From: Utricularia gibba | Taxonomy: Eukaryota > Streptophyta > Magnoliopsida > Lamiales > Lentibulariaceae | Assembly (NCBI GenBank): GCA_002189035.1 | Contig: CM007992.1 | Span: 1,736,001 to 1,800,000, forward strand | DNA: 64,000 nt | Reading direction: 5' to 3' | In this document: in pieces, positions 36,126 to 47,700 of the stretch | Layout of the letters: every line of letters starts with the position of its first letter | Numbering within the stretch: the first letter of the stretch is position 1 | Made by a program: the position numbers and the translations under genes | The notes under the pieces: model-generated | Told to the model about the DNA's origin: nothing | The model's database searches: none | The model's input: only the letters and a program-made list of their open reading frames with translations

Positions 36126-37436
36126 TGTTAAGTGTCATTTTCTAGTTTATTATTAGGTATTATTATGTATTAATCTAGTGTTAAGTTGTCCAATTTAGGA
36201 TTTATATTGATAAATATTATATTTCCTTAGAAAAATCCTATTTTCTTATTTTGTATGTATTTTCTGTTTTTTTTCGCACACTTTGACTGAGACATATCAG
36301 AAGGCAGTCGTGGAGTGTTGCAGGAGGTCAGACTCTGACTTTTCATGCCTTGTACATAACTTGGAACAATTGTGGGTGGAAGACTGACACTGGTCAAGAC
36401 CCTTGACTTACGGCATGTCAAAGTCTGCAGAAATGATTGGGTGCTAACTTGCACGCAAAGGAAAGCTGTTGGTGCATGCAAGACAGAAGGAATGATGAGA
36501 AAGGGATCCAAAGGAGTTAATACGCATGGGGAGTGATATAAAAGCAACTTGGAGCACTCATTTTTTGGACTTTTGAACTCTAGAATTTTGCCATTTCCCT
36601 TTCTAGACTTAGAACTTTTGAGTTCTTCCTCCCCTCCAATGAGGAAGAACACTTAGATTCCAATTTCGTTTCTGTTTTGATGGCCCTTTGTGGCTAAAAC
36701 CTTTTAGTTTTTGAGAGAAGATGAAGTTTCCTTCTAAGTCTTGAGCAATACACTCGGTTCTTCGCTAAATTCATTTCAGATTTTGCATACTTCCATGTGT
36801 CTTGTTGCAGTCTTTCTGTAACGACTCTTAGTCAAGGTCCATGAGTAGCAGGCCACTCCTCACGGATTCTGGTGAAGATCAAGATGAAGAGCACCAACTC
36901 CAATCCTACTAGTTCGAGGGAAGTAGCGGATTGTTTGTGGCCTAGGTACCACGACAATGGACAGGTTGTGACCTCAGATGTGCCACTGGCCATTGGCAAC
37001 AGCTGGGGACACATGTGCAATTCGGTTTTGAAGGCAATCCTCTTGTCTTCTTAATCGTCCAAGGGGGAATCACATGAGGCTATTCCCGTGCCTCCTTGTC
37101 AATTAGAGTGTAAGGGAGAATAGCCTATTCCTTACTCCTATAACCAGCTATTCGGAATAAATCAATGAAAACCGAGGTAAGGATGGAACAAAAGAAGGAG
37201 ATGGAATCTCATTCCCAAGAACTGCATCCCGTAATCAAGGCCCATCACTTAGGTTGTAACTTTTATTCTGCGTCTCAAAACCCCCCCCCCTTTTGCAAAA
37301 CCGTGACATTTTGTAAAAGTTTCTTGCAAAATACTTTTCATGAAAAAACAACTCCATGAGATCGATACTCGTACTATGCTTTTTTGTGTTTTATGTTTTA
37401 ATTATTTAAAATTTGTTGAGGAAACGACACGCAACA
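36126..37436 (+). mobile_element. 3' LTR of the Athila-like remnant
   Basis: Starts TGTTAAG directly after the purine tract and ends CGCAACA, so TGTT...AACA ends. It contains a TATA-like 'gtgatataaaagc' near 36534, a C-run (37281-37290) and, near the 3' end, 'tccatgagatcgatactcg', the plus-orientation form of the motif seen in other Athila/Tat LTRs here. The 5' LTR was not found, and no target duplication could be matched. Confidence 0.65.
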
Positions 37437-38021
37437 GAGAGTGGTTGAATTAAGTTGGTTACTTGTTGGAGTAGATAAATAGAAGGTATGGACAACAAAT
37501 TGTGAACAGATGAAATCAGAGGAATGAGCACTAAACACGAAATATGTTGCTTGTCGAATTGTAGAAATAGAGGAATGGGCAATGAACAAAGAGAATAGTC
37601 AAACAAGATGGTAGGAACAAGTAAATGACAGAGGATGGGGATTGAAGATAAAGAAAACAATAACAAAGTGGTCGTTTAATGGAATGGGAAAAGTAGAGAG
37701 ATGAGTAACAAACAAATACATACAATAATGGATGATAGTGATAGATGATGGATGTTCACCTTCACAATCCTTCTCATTTTACATCCTTGAAGTTGATATT
37801 CAAGGTGTTCTTGCTCTTCAATTGAAACTCAATTTCGAGCTTTTCCTTAATTCCTTTGCACTCTTCTTTTTTTTTGTCTTGCCAAAGCCTAAAATATCGA
37901 GAAGGTCGTGGCTGTCTTTGATTTTCCCTTTTTTTTTTTTTCTAAGTGAAGCAAGAATGGAAGACTTTAAAGAAGAATAGGATACTAATAAATAGAAGGG
38001 AACCAAAGCTCTGATATCAAG
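37437..38021 (-). other. Chromovirus 5' untranslated region and primer site of unit 1
   Basis: Just left of LTR B, 38008-38019 reads gctctgatatca, the complement of a tRNA-Met-type primer site with one mismatch. The adjoining 'gtgaagcaagaatggaaga' and related phrases match 40500-40540 of unit 2. The part from 37437 to about 37730 is unassigned. Confidence 0.6.
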
Positions 38022-38643
38022 TGATGTGACCATCTAATCTAAAGAGATTAGCAACTCATGAATAAGAGGTGATTTTGAAGCTTATAAAAGAACCCACTCA
38101 AGTCTACCCTCAAGAGAATGAATCTATTGCAACCAAACTTTGAAATAAAGGGAATTAGGAGCCACACTTCAAAAGAAGAAGGAATTGAAAGTAATAATCC
38201 CAGGACACCACAAGTGCAAAGCTTAATAAGTCAAGAGTGTTCAAGCACTCAACGAAGAGGAAAATCCTCACACAATACATGAAATGAATTAAAGGTCCTT
38301 CAAAGAGTATATCTCTAGAGTATTTATACTCTGAAATTGGGCTCCAACATTACAAAATCCAAACTAAATAAAAAAGGAAAGCCTAACAAGTCCAATAACA
38401 CACATGAAAGATGGGAAGATGTTTTGGGCTCTAAGGTAGATTTAGACTCCAATAGTTGAACTACTTTAATGGTAATACTTCAGGCTCAATAATAGTGTTG
38501 AGTAGAGCCTTGAGTTTAGCTTCAACCATCTTGCTCTTCTTGTAATTGGTTCTGGTGGAATGATTTTAGTCTCTAATGTGTTCACTTGTGTAACATCCTC
38601 ATCATTCTATAAATATTCTTCATTATCTTCTTGAGGCTCATCA
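38022..38643 (-). repeat. LTR B, shared central LTR
   Basis: TGATGTGACC...GGCTCATCA, 622 bp. It has a primer-binding site at its left (so it is the 5' LTR of unit 1) and a polypurine tract at its right (so it is the 3' LTR of unit 2). The tract reads GGTGGAGAGAGCTGGA on the minus strand, 38644-38659. Confidence 0.85.
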
Positions 38644-38742
38644 TCCAGCTCTCTCCACCTTTTCAAATCTTTTTTTCACTCCACTCTCTTTTACCTTTTC
38701 TCCACTCATATCTTCTCCCTTAAGCACGACCTCTTTGTGATT

Positions 38743-39180
38743 TCAATTTGCACCATCCAGGGCCCTAGCATTACTAAGGATCCTGACTTGATTTTCATGT
38801 GCTTGCTTTCGAGATAATGGAGTAAGTGTAATTGAACATCCATTATGACTGAAGAAATATTTGTTTTTGAAGCCATCATGGAATGCTCTTCTATCATATT
38901 CCCAAGGCCTCTCTAAAAGGATTTGACTGGCATGCATAAGTATAATATCACATAAGACTTCATCTTCATATCTCCCTATGGAAAATGCCACAAGTACTTG
39001 TTTAGTCACCTTTACCTCACTTCCTTCATTAAACCACTGTAAATTGTAAGGCTTGGGATGCCTCTCAATTGTTAGTTGCAATTTCTCCACCAAAATGTTG
39101 CTAGCAACATTAGTACAACTAGCTCCATCAATAATCAGGCGACAAGCTTTGCCATTAACAAAGCAGCGTGTCTGAAACAA
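38743..39180 (-). pseudogene. Chromovirus protease, unit 2
   Basis: Retropepsin-like: VNGKACRLIIDGASCTNVAS contains the active-site Asp-Gly, preceding LVEKLQLTIERHPKPYNLQW. ILLERPWEYDRRAFHDG is the second conserved block (R-P-W after a hydrophobic strand). The frame is open for 146 codons. In an intact element it would be part of a gag-pol polyprotein. Here no RT follows, and the sequence runs into the polypurine tract and LTR B. Confidence 0.82.
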
Positions 39181-39319
39181 GTTCTCCCTTTGTCCATCAT
39201 TATTCTTAACTCCAATTCTAAGTGTCCTTTATGTGACCAAGACTTCACTAGAAACAAGTGTATCATCACTCAATTCAGCATCTATCTCCACAAGATCATG
39301 ATCATCTTCACTAACCACT

Positions 39320-40000
39320 TCTCCATTGCCTCTAATCACCATGGCTCGTTTATTTGGACATTTAGAAGCAATATATCTATGCCTCAAGCATTTGAAACAT
39401 TTTATGTTCCTTGTAGTATCCTTTGGAGGTGTTGTTCGCTCCCCTTACTTGGAACTTGATGGGGTGTTGAATTTGAAGTTTTTCATGGATGACTTCTCTT
39501 TATTTCTCTCCAGCATTTCCTTGGTGCCTCCAAATTTCGAACTAGGAGCCTCTTGTTGAAATCTCGAGCAAATTTCTTGTTTCATAATTGTTTCTCAACT
39601 TTTGTGCCCATATGAATCATGTCCTCCATCTCAATGTAATGTTGAAGCTCCACAGTATTTGCAATCTCTTTGTTCATTCCATGAAGTAACCTAGCCATAG
39701 TTGCTTCCCTATCTTTACGAATATTGGCTTGAATCATCAGGATCTCCATTTTTTGCCAATATTCCTCCATTGATCTTGAACCGTACTTGAGATTCTACAA
39801 CCGTGAATAAACATTTCTTTGGTAATGGTTTGGAACAAATCACCTCTTCATGACTCTTTTCATCTTAGCCCAAGTATGAATTGGTTCTTCAGAGTCAATC
39901 CTTCTTTTAGTCACCAATTGATCCCACCAAATTACAGCATAATCACTGAATTCCATGGAAGCCAATTTGATTTTTTTTTCTTTGGAGAAGTTGTTGCAAT
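39320..40000 (-). pseudogene. Chromovirus gag, unit 2
   Basis: Reading the minus strand: WWDQLVTKRRIDSEEPIHTW (near 39905), MKRVMKRRFVPNHYQRNVY, SMEEYWQKMEILMIQANIRK, EATMARLLHGMNKEIANTVE, then a zinc knuckle CFKCLRHRYIASKC (near 39390) in which Tyr replaces the usual His. Stops and frame changes interrupt it. It forms the N-terminal half of the polyprotein whose protease follows at 39180. Confidence 0.8.
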
Positions 40001-40263
40001 CAAAGACATGTTCTACTCTAGTTTCCCATTAGAGATACACATCTTGATCATTCTTTTCTTGAAATTTGAGTATCTTCATCTTGATATTGTCAACATCCCT
40101 TCCATTTCGTTCTTCTTCTACCCCCTTGGTCTCAAAATCTTCTTCTATCATCATGAACATTGTCATTTTCACCGTGTTTAAAGTACTCATCTTCTTAATC
40201 GTCATTCAGTGATCTATCTCTTCTTCTAACGCTCCTTTCACTCTGTTGATCACTAAAATCAAT

Positions 40264-40510
40264 GTTGCACAAGTGAATACTTTGAATAGTAAGATTATTC
40301 CCAGGACCAATGACAAGGAGCAAGAGCAAGATGGTTAAAGATACATTCAAGATGCTACTCAACACTATTGGAATCAAACTTGGACTTGAAGATTTACCAT
40401 CAAAGGAGCTCAAATACTTGAAGTTGGATCTACTTTGGAGCCTAAAACATCTCTTCATCTTTAATATATGTTATTAGACTCGTTAGGTTTTTCTCTTTTA
40501 TTTAGTTTTG
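40264..40510 (+). repeat. Inverted LTR fragment beside the unit 2 primer site
   Basis: Plus-strand 'ttgcacaagtgaatactttg' through 'ggagcaagagcaagatggtt' to 'tttatttagttttg' matches the minus strand of LTR C (about 40921-41166). It is therefore an inverted copy of roughly 245 bp lying about 400 bp from its partner, able to pair with it in a transcript. Confidence 0.75.
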
Positions 40511-40573
40511 AAGTAAGCAAGAATAGAAGAACTAAAAGGAGAACAAAATACTCAAAAAGAGAAGGAACGCAAA

Positions 40574-40585
40574 GCTCTGATACCA
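40574..40585 (-). promoter_or_regulatory. Primer-binding site, tRNA-Met type
   Basis: The minus strand reads TGGTATCAGAGC, two bases inside LTR C, the standard initiator-tRNA-Met primer site of plant retrotransposons. Confidence 0.85.
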
Positions 40586-40587
40586 AA

Positions 40588-41210
40588 TGATGTGACCTCT
40601 AATTTAGAGAGATTAGTAACCCAGAAACATGAGGTGATTTTAATGCTTAAAAATGATCCCACCCAAATCTATCCTCAAGAGAATGAATCTCTTGTAACCA
40701 GGCTATGAAAGAAAGGGAAATTAAGAATCACACTTCAGAAAAAGGAGGGATTGGAAGGGATAATTTTAGGATACCACAAGCTATAAGTTTGATAAGTCAA
40801 CAATGTTCAAGCACTTGAAGAAGAGAAAATTCTTCACATGATATATGAAATGAACTACAAGTCCTGAAATAGTACATCATAAGAATATTTATACTCTAAA
40901 ATAGGACTTTAACATTATTAAGCCCAAACTAAATAAAAAAAGAAAAGTGTAACACACATCAAAGATGAAGAGATGTTTTGGATTTTAAGGTAGATGCAAC
41001 TTCAAATAGTTAAACTCTTTTGATGGTAAGTTTTTAAGCCTAAGTTTGATTCCAATACTGTTGAATAAAACCTTGAGTATATCTTCAATCATCTTACTCT
41101 TGCTCCTTGTTATTAGTCCTGGAAGAATAATCTTACTGTCCAAAGTGTTCACTTGTGCAATATTATCATTATTCTTTAAATATTCTTTATCATCTTGGTA
41201 AGGCTCATCA
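40588..41210 (-). repeat. LTR C, 5' LTR of unit 2
   Basis: TGATGTGACC...GGCTCATCA, 623 bp, followed directly by GTTAC. Its minus strand keeps an open frame (GLITRSKSKMIEDILKVLF onward) matching the integrase tail encoded through LTR A. Confidence 0.87.
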
Positions 41211-41215
41211 GTTAC
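41211..41215. repeat. Target-site duplication GTTAC, right
   Basis: Matches 30831-30835. Confidence 0.8.
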
Positions 41216-41471
41216 TTTCTATGTTGAGATTTAATTTTATATATTCAACTTGTCTATTACTATTAATCTGAACTTGGACTAAAAATCACGTTTATTTTGC
41301 AGACTTGCATATGATAAAAACACACAATAAGCACTTGTTTTTTGATTGACTCTGAAATTCTACTATACGTCTTATGTTTGGTTTATATTTTGTGAAAACT
41401 AGAGTTTATAAAATTTATTTGATACAAAAAATTAATTTTATTATAATGATATCCAAAATTTTCATTTATCA

Positions 41472-42599
41472 AAGCCACACTTATAAGGACTTCATATGAA
41501 TATGGGTTAGTCATAATCCATCTCTATATGAGATTTCATACCCCTTCATCTCACCACATACAATCATTAGCTATGGGGTAACTCATGCCCCTAAAGACCA
41601 TATATCAATATGTGTTGTGTTATATAAACTTAAATAAAATAAAAAATTAATATAAATGTAAAAAAAAATAATGAAGTTAACTATATATATATATATATAT
41701 ATATATTATGTATAATTATTTATTTTTCGAATATTGCGAATCATAATATTTTTTTAAATATACAATATTATAATCTATACTTATTATAAATCATCATTAA
41801 TAATTATTTACCTAAAAATTCATGAACAAAGTTAATTATATTCTTTTCAAATTTATATTTTTAATATAAATTATATTTCAAATATATATTTTTATCAAAT
41901 TAAATACTGTAGTTATTAAATACAATATTTATACATCGAGTGAAATATTTTACAAAAGTCGAGTTTACTTTAAAAAAATAACTTCAAAAATATATTTTTT
42001 TATGCGAATCGAATGTCTAGGAAATAACTCTAGCGAAGGCGGAACATTTTTTTTAGATATGGAACTGAAACAAACCCTAATTTAGCTTTTTGGATGAAAT
42101 GGTTGGGATAATAAAAAAAAAAGGATTTATATGGAACAACATACTCGTTTTGAGAAAACATTATAAAAATAATTTTATCATCAAGAATCTTAATTTTATA
42201 AGAGCATTATTTTTTAGACATAAATATCAAAACGTTTTTATTTTTAAGAATGTAAAATTTAACATTTATTTAATTAGAAGTAATTATCTGAATAATTTTC
42301 GAAAAACAAAATTAAACAAAACCTTAATCTTTTAAATTGAAAGTAATACGTATACACGAATAAGCCCTTCAATTCCTCTTTTGAACTATCCTAATCTTTA
42401 AAGTATATGATGTATATAAAAGTGTTTGAATTACCACTTTACATCATATAAACACATATATAATGTTCAAAAGAAAATACTACATCCCCAGCTAAATTTA
42501 AAATAAAAAAAATTAAAAATTGTTAATAAAATACACCACACAACTAAAAGTCACTACAGCAAAACTAACGGTGGCTCAATGCTACACACAACATTTCCT
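41472..42599. other. AT-rich intergenic DNA with a (TA)n run
   Basis: A TA dinucleotide run occupies 41682-41707. The rest is low-complexity A/T DNA with no recognised gene. Near 42548, cactacagcaaaac is weakly CACTA-like. Confidence 0.45.
41682..41707. repeat. (TA)n microsatellite
   Basis: Thirteen uninterrupted TA units. Confidence 0.9.
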
Positions 42600-43860
42600 T
42601 GAAAGACGAAAGGCCCCATTTTTCTGTTGTTGCATTTATCAACCAACCACCAATGGCTTCCTCCATGGATCTTCATGACCCTGGATTAGAAAGACAAACA
42701 GACCAGGAAGGATACCAATAAAACTGCCCTCAGAAGTGTGAGTCTTAAAACTTTTGGGCATCCAATAAAGCCATTCCACCACCATCAACTGACCTCCCAA
42801 TAATAATAATAATAACAATGACAGCATGGTGCATCCTGAAGCCGCCCCTGGCGACCACAAAGATCAACTGAGAGTGATCAAGGAATGATGAGGAGAGGAA
42901 AGAAGAAGAAGAAGGAGAAGATGAACTACGACAGAAGATGGTGGAGGAGGCAATAGTTGGAAACCAAAGCCAGGAAACACTACTTTCCTTAGGAGGCATC
43001 ATTGGGCTACCCCCCAACATAAAAAACAGCTCAACAAACAAAAAGAAACGCCTGAGGAAGCTGATTGATGCAAAGATGGGCACAAAGAATTTGTTAAGCA
43101 AGCATTAAACGTTATTAGCAACGACTGCACATACCAGACAGCAGGAAAAAAATCGGGCATTCATAAGACATTCAAAAAAGGGCGAAATCTATGGCTGTTC
43201 TAACCAGCAAAGACTCAAGGTCAAGTGAAGTGTTTAAAAATCTCCATCCCAGGAAACATAAGCATCATTTTTCTGCCATGCATTAGGATAGCATATAAAA
43301 ACATTTTAAAACACAAAGCCTTAACATTTAAGAACACCTCTATGTCGTAAAAAATTTTCAAATGAGCCCTCAGATCTCATAGCTTCTGAGAATCACGAGC
43401 AGCAAAAATAAAAAAAAATGACGGATTGGTTTATCAAAGGCGATCTGGACACGGCCATGAACACCACCAACTTCCAGTGCAAGTGTGTGCTTCTCTATCC
43501 ATTTGGAAATAGAATTAGGACGAAGATGGAAAGGGTGGTGGCGGCAAGGGTGAGTGGAAGCGGCGGATTATCCGACCGATGCACCAGAAGGCCAACGACA
43601 AATCCAAAACATCGCACTGCTTCAAATTTATAATATTTTTCCATCATCGGGCGTTTTCCTTTTCCAGACAAACCAAAACGGAGGGACCACATTCGTAGCG
43701 AAAACGAAAAAACAAAAAAAACAACGCTTCTTCAATTGAATGAGAAGAGCATTCTGATGCGCTCGTCTAGGGTTAATCAACGAAGCTGAAGCGATGGGGG
43801 CCGACTCACAAGGCCCGGTTGCTATAATTGCTATTTTAACCAGTTCATGTTTTCGTAAAA
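42600..43860. other. GC-richer block, possible unrecognised gene or relic
   Basis: Composition is clearly higher in G+C than either flank. Minus frames contain Ser-rich and hydrophobic stretches (about 43101-42639). Near 43805-43825 there are 'gggccgac' and 'aggcccgg' boxes like those of plant promoters, and near 43625-43640 a TATA-like run. No domain was recognised and exons could not be joined. It may be a short gene, a noncoding transcript or a pseudogene. Confidence 0.3.
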
Positions 43861-44754
43861 ACAAATTATAGAAATAATTTTATTGTCTATACTCCTCATT
43901 TCAAAAAGAATATAAATATAGAAGAATTTATTATTTTTAAGAATCTACATAATCTCAATTTATATTTATTATAAATATTTCTTGAAAAATACTTTTTGAG
44001 AAATAAATTTAAATGGAAGCCCTAAGTTTGATGGTTCTAACTTTCATTTACCTACCCACTCCCTAAAAAAGAATACGAAAATTATAAGAAATGATTAATA
44101 TAGTATTTTAATTAACTATTTATTTGACTATTATTTGTTATAGATAAATATACACTTCATAATTAAAATTAAATTTAAAATTGTGTCGACTATTTAATTT
44201 TTATAAATCTATTTCTAAAAGAATATGATATTTAATGAAAATTTTTATGTTGTATAAAATAATCAAATTTTATTTAATTAAAAAATTACATCAAAATAGT
44301 GTACATTTAATATATAATGAACGAATTTCGATTGGTTTATGTTATGCTTTTTTCTTCAAAAAATTAAAAGATATTTTTTATTAGAACTAAGTTTTTCCTA
44401 TACAACTAAAACAGACCAGGACACTGCACGTTCTAACATGGTTAATCTTCCTTCTCGGATCATACCAAAACAAAACACCCTGTCCGGGTTCAGTGTCCTA
44501 ATTGCACTCAACGAAAAAGGCCGAAAAAATAAACGAAAAACGTTTAGTAGCGGCTTTTTTTGGTCAAGTGGTATCACTATCATCCCATCCCATCCCCGAC
44601 TCAGAAAAATATGTTGTTCCTGACCTCTCAAAAAGAGCAGACGCCTAATGGGCCGGGGGTGTACTCAAAATCACTCCCTACGGTTTGCGTATTTGAAGGC
44701 AGACGCAAGCACTCCATCAACGCCGAAGCAAAAGAGGGCGAGACGGGGCGAGGA
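43861..44754. other. Intergenic DNA, downstream of the kinase gene
   Basis: AT-rich from 43861 to about 44330, then mixed sequence that probably includes the 3' UTR of the minus-strand kinase. No gene was recognised. Confidence 0.45.
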
Positions 44755-47700
44755 TCAACATGAAGAAGGCATCTCACTGGTTTGATGACTGACCTGCGGC
44801 GACTCGGTGGCAGACTGCAACACCCATAAACAGATTTGATTTTATATGCAGGAATGTTGTTCTACAGTTCATCGGGCATACCTCTACTTCATGCAGCAGC
44901 TCCTCGAGCTGGATCCTGATCTCGGTGAAGGAAGGCCGGTGGCTTGGAACCTCCTCCCAGCACCTCTGCATCAGCCGTAGTAACTTTGGATCAACGTCGT
45001 TTGGAGGTTCTGGCCGAAGACCCTGTGAAGTAATCAGAACGAGATCAACCAAGGGAGGAACCATGAATTAATGGCAATAATGCAAAGAAGAGCATGCCAT
45101 TGGCCATGGTTAAATACTTCCAAAGACAACCTTCTTTTGGTTACAGGGATGTTTAGTCAATTTCACCTTCACAAATCAATGGTGCTATACCAAGAGCTAG
45201 GAATGGCGCACATCTCATGATTAGTGAAACAAGTAAAGTTTTCATCATGGCATGAGGGTGTATGAGACGGCAATGCATGAGCCTAAGGACGTTAAAAAAT
45301 ACCTTTCTTACTCCTAGTGCGGCTTGCACAGGGCTCATGTTATCGTAAGGAACCTTTAACAGAAGTCAGCAAAAAAGAGATGTTAAAAAATGGAATATCC
45401 TCATGCAGGTAAAGTACATCTTTTGACTGCTGTTTAGAAAAACAAAACAAAAAAACACGTTTGGCAATTCACATTTTTATGGGGATATTTAGATCGAGAT
45501 CTGTAAAACAAACACCTTTGCAGTCAGAAGCTCCCAAAGCACTATGCCAAAACTGAACACATCTGCTTTGTGGTCATAAGGTTGGTGATTGATCACCTAC
45601 CAGAAGAAGAACATTAGAAAACGTCGAAGGGCAGAGAATGTCTTCTTCTTGAAAAGATACCGTGGACCCTGAATAAATAAATGAGCGAAATCTGTACCTC
45701 AGGTGCCATCCATCGATACGTTCCAGTCTCAGCTGTCATAACCCCACCCTTGTTCTGAAACCGTGCGATTCCAAAATCTGCCACTTTAACAACCTTGAAA
45801 TATAGTTGAAGATCAAAGGGTTACACAATCCTAATCCCAGTTAATGAACTACATAATTTAGACTACATATCCGTACACCATTAGAAAAGGATCACAGCAA
45901 ATGAGCAAAGAGCCTGGAATTGATCTTTTGAACTCACGTTTGAAGCATCCAAGAGCAAGTTTGCCGTCTTTAGATCCCTGTGAATGATACTCTTTTGATG
46001 AAGGTATTCCATGCCTTTGCTGGCATCAATTGCAAACCGCAGCAACTGAGGAAACTTTAGCTTGCGGTGATTCTTACGCAAATAATCATACAAGCTCCCA
46101 CCAGACATATATTCTACCAAAAAAAAAAAAAAAACAGATGGATGTCGAAACTTAGTTAGAAGTTACTCTATAAATATCGTGCTGCTGTTGTAAAAATTGT
46201 GCTACCTGTTACTATGAGTAAATGTGGCAACTTTGTGTAAGCACCAATGAATTCTATGACATTTCTGTGCTGTATGTGTCTGTGGGGTAAGTACAAAGAA
46301 AGAGAAATCAATTTGAATCAAACTCACTATACCAAAGCTGAACATGACTCCGACAAGCTTGCATAATCAAACAGTTACCTTAAAATGGCAATCTCCTGCG
46401 AAAACTCACCCTGTGCAGAGGTATTCAGATGTTCAGGCCGAAGGATCTTTACAGCAACCTCTTTACCATGATATACTCCTAGATGCCTATTCATTAAAAA
46501 TCAGTGTTGTGTAAAGGATTTAGTAAAATCATATAATAAGCTAATTTTCATTTAATCAAAGTTATCCATCAAACTGACAAGTCTCCAGAAGAACCAGATG
46601 CAACTTTTTCCCCAATTTTCAACTGCCCCAAATTTATTTCCCACTCTTCATGTGATGTTTCATTGGAAATAGCTTTCTCGGGGATCATTGAGGAGTTTGA
46701 AGGTCCCGGACGTGATCTCTAAGAATGGAAAGTGAAAGACATGTCATACCGCTGATATCCAACAACATACAGGAAAAGGAAACAGGGGAGGATAACAGTC
46801 TATTGATAAAAAGAGATGACGTTTTACAATGGAGCTAAGGAAATGAAACACAAGCATCATTAAATTACCTTAATTGCATTGTTCACCGCATCATATAAAC
46901 CCTCTATATCCTACCAAATGTTTCCAAAGTCAGAAGATGGACGGTAATCAAGCACACAAAAAATCCAGAACAACTTCAAACAACCTGTGACTACATAAAG
47001 GAGATTGCAGGAACAATGCGTGAACCTACTCTGTTTAAAGAACCCCAAATCCCAAATACAGAAGTGATCAAATTTAATGTGAATATACCTCAACCCACCC
47101 ATCAACTACAAACACGTCCAAAGAATAGCCATCCGTGGTAGAAAATACATGAGCTTCACGAATGTTAAGCCCTATGTCAGAGAGCAGAGCTGAAAGCTGC
47201 AGAAATAAAAGGTAGCTCAAAATACTAGTGGTTGAAATATAGCATGTTTTGCAGGAAAAAAAAAATGTGGACACTTAAAAAAGTGAAAATAGCTGAGTAG
47301 CAGATGCCGCTGAAGTATGGGACATTTCAAGATTAGCAAGCAACACCATCCAAGTGGATTTCAAGGTAAAACAAAACTTGAGAAATGAAGCCATAAAAAA
47401 ATGCAACATTGTTGCAAAAAAACTGAAATAGCCTTCTTTTTTACCTGGCAGAGAAGCTTCGGCTTGTCAGTGGTTGAAAATATTATTTCATGAATTGGTG
47501 GTGCATTTGATGCCTCCACCCTGCAGCATTGATAATCAAGCTCCCTCTCAGGTCTCATTACCATTAAGTAAATAGATATAAATATAAACCTTCATAACCA
47601 CAAACAAAAAGGCAAATTTCATTTCAAAAAGTTACCCTCTGGAACCTTCAGCCAGTGGTTTGCTGATCCCATCATCATTATTCCTAACACCCAAATTTAG

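Larger units (their letters stand above)
30836..41210 (-). mobile_element. Three-LTR chromovirus array with one target duplication
   Basis: Three direct LTR copies (30836-31355 truncated, 38022-38643, 40588-41210) share TGATGTGACC at the left and, in the two full copies, GGCTCATCA at the right. The pentamer GTTAC occurs only outside the first and last (30831-30835 and 41211-41215), so the array behaves as one insertion. tRNA-Met-type primer sites lie just left of the second and third LTRs, fixing the minus orientation. Unit 1 (31356-38021) keeps partial RT plus integrase. Unit 2 (38644-40587) keeps gag and protease only. Confidence 0.88.
29834..41471 (+). mobile_element. Solo LTR (Athila/Tat-type, plus) split by a chromovirus insertion
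   Basis: The left part, 29834-30835, starts TGATAACACACATTTTA. Reverse-complemented, it matches the solo LTR at 10066-11476: both have the hairpin 125-129 bp from the start, and 'gttagtcttggatagaacc' with 'acctaattctatat' and 'gtagacc' parallels in order. The right part, 41216-41471 (ctactatac, attttgtg, aaatttatttgatac, ending TTTATCA), matches the complement of the left end of that solo LTR. Between them lies the chromovirus array with its own GTTAC duplication. The outer flanks (aactt and aagcc) are not a convincing duplication. Confidence 0.75.

Noticed and set aside
38022-41210. Reading LTR B and LTR C as a separate ordinary element with its own insertion
   Set aside because: The pentamers beside LTR B do not form a duplication with those beside LTR C, whereas GTTAC flanks the whole A-to-C array.
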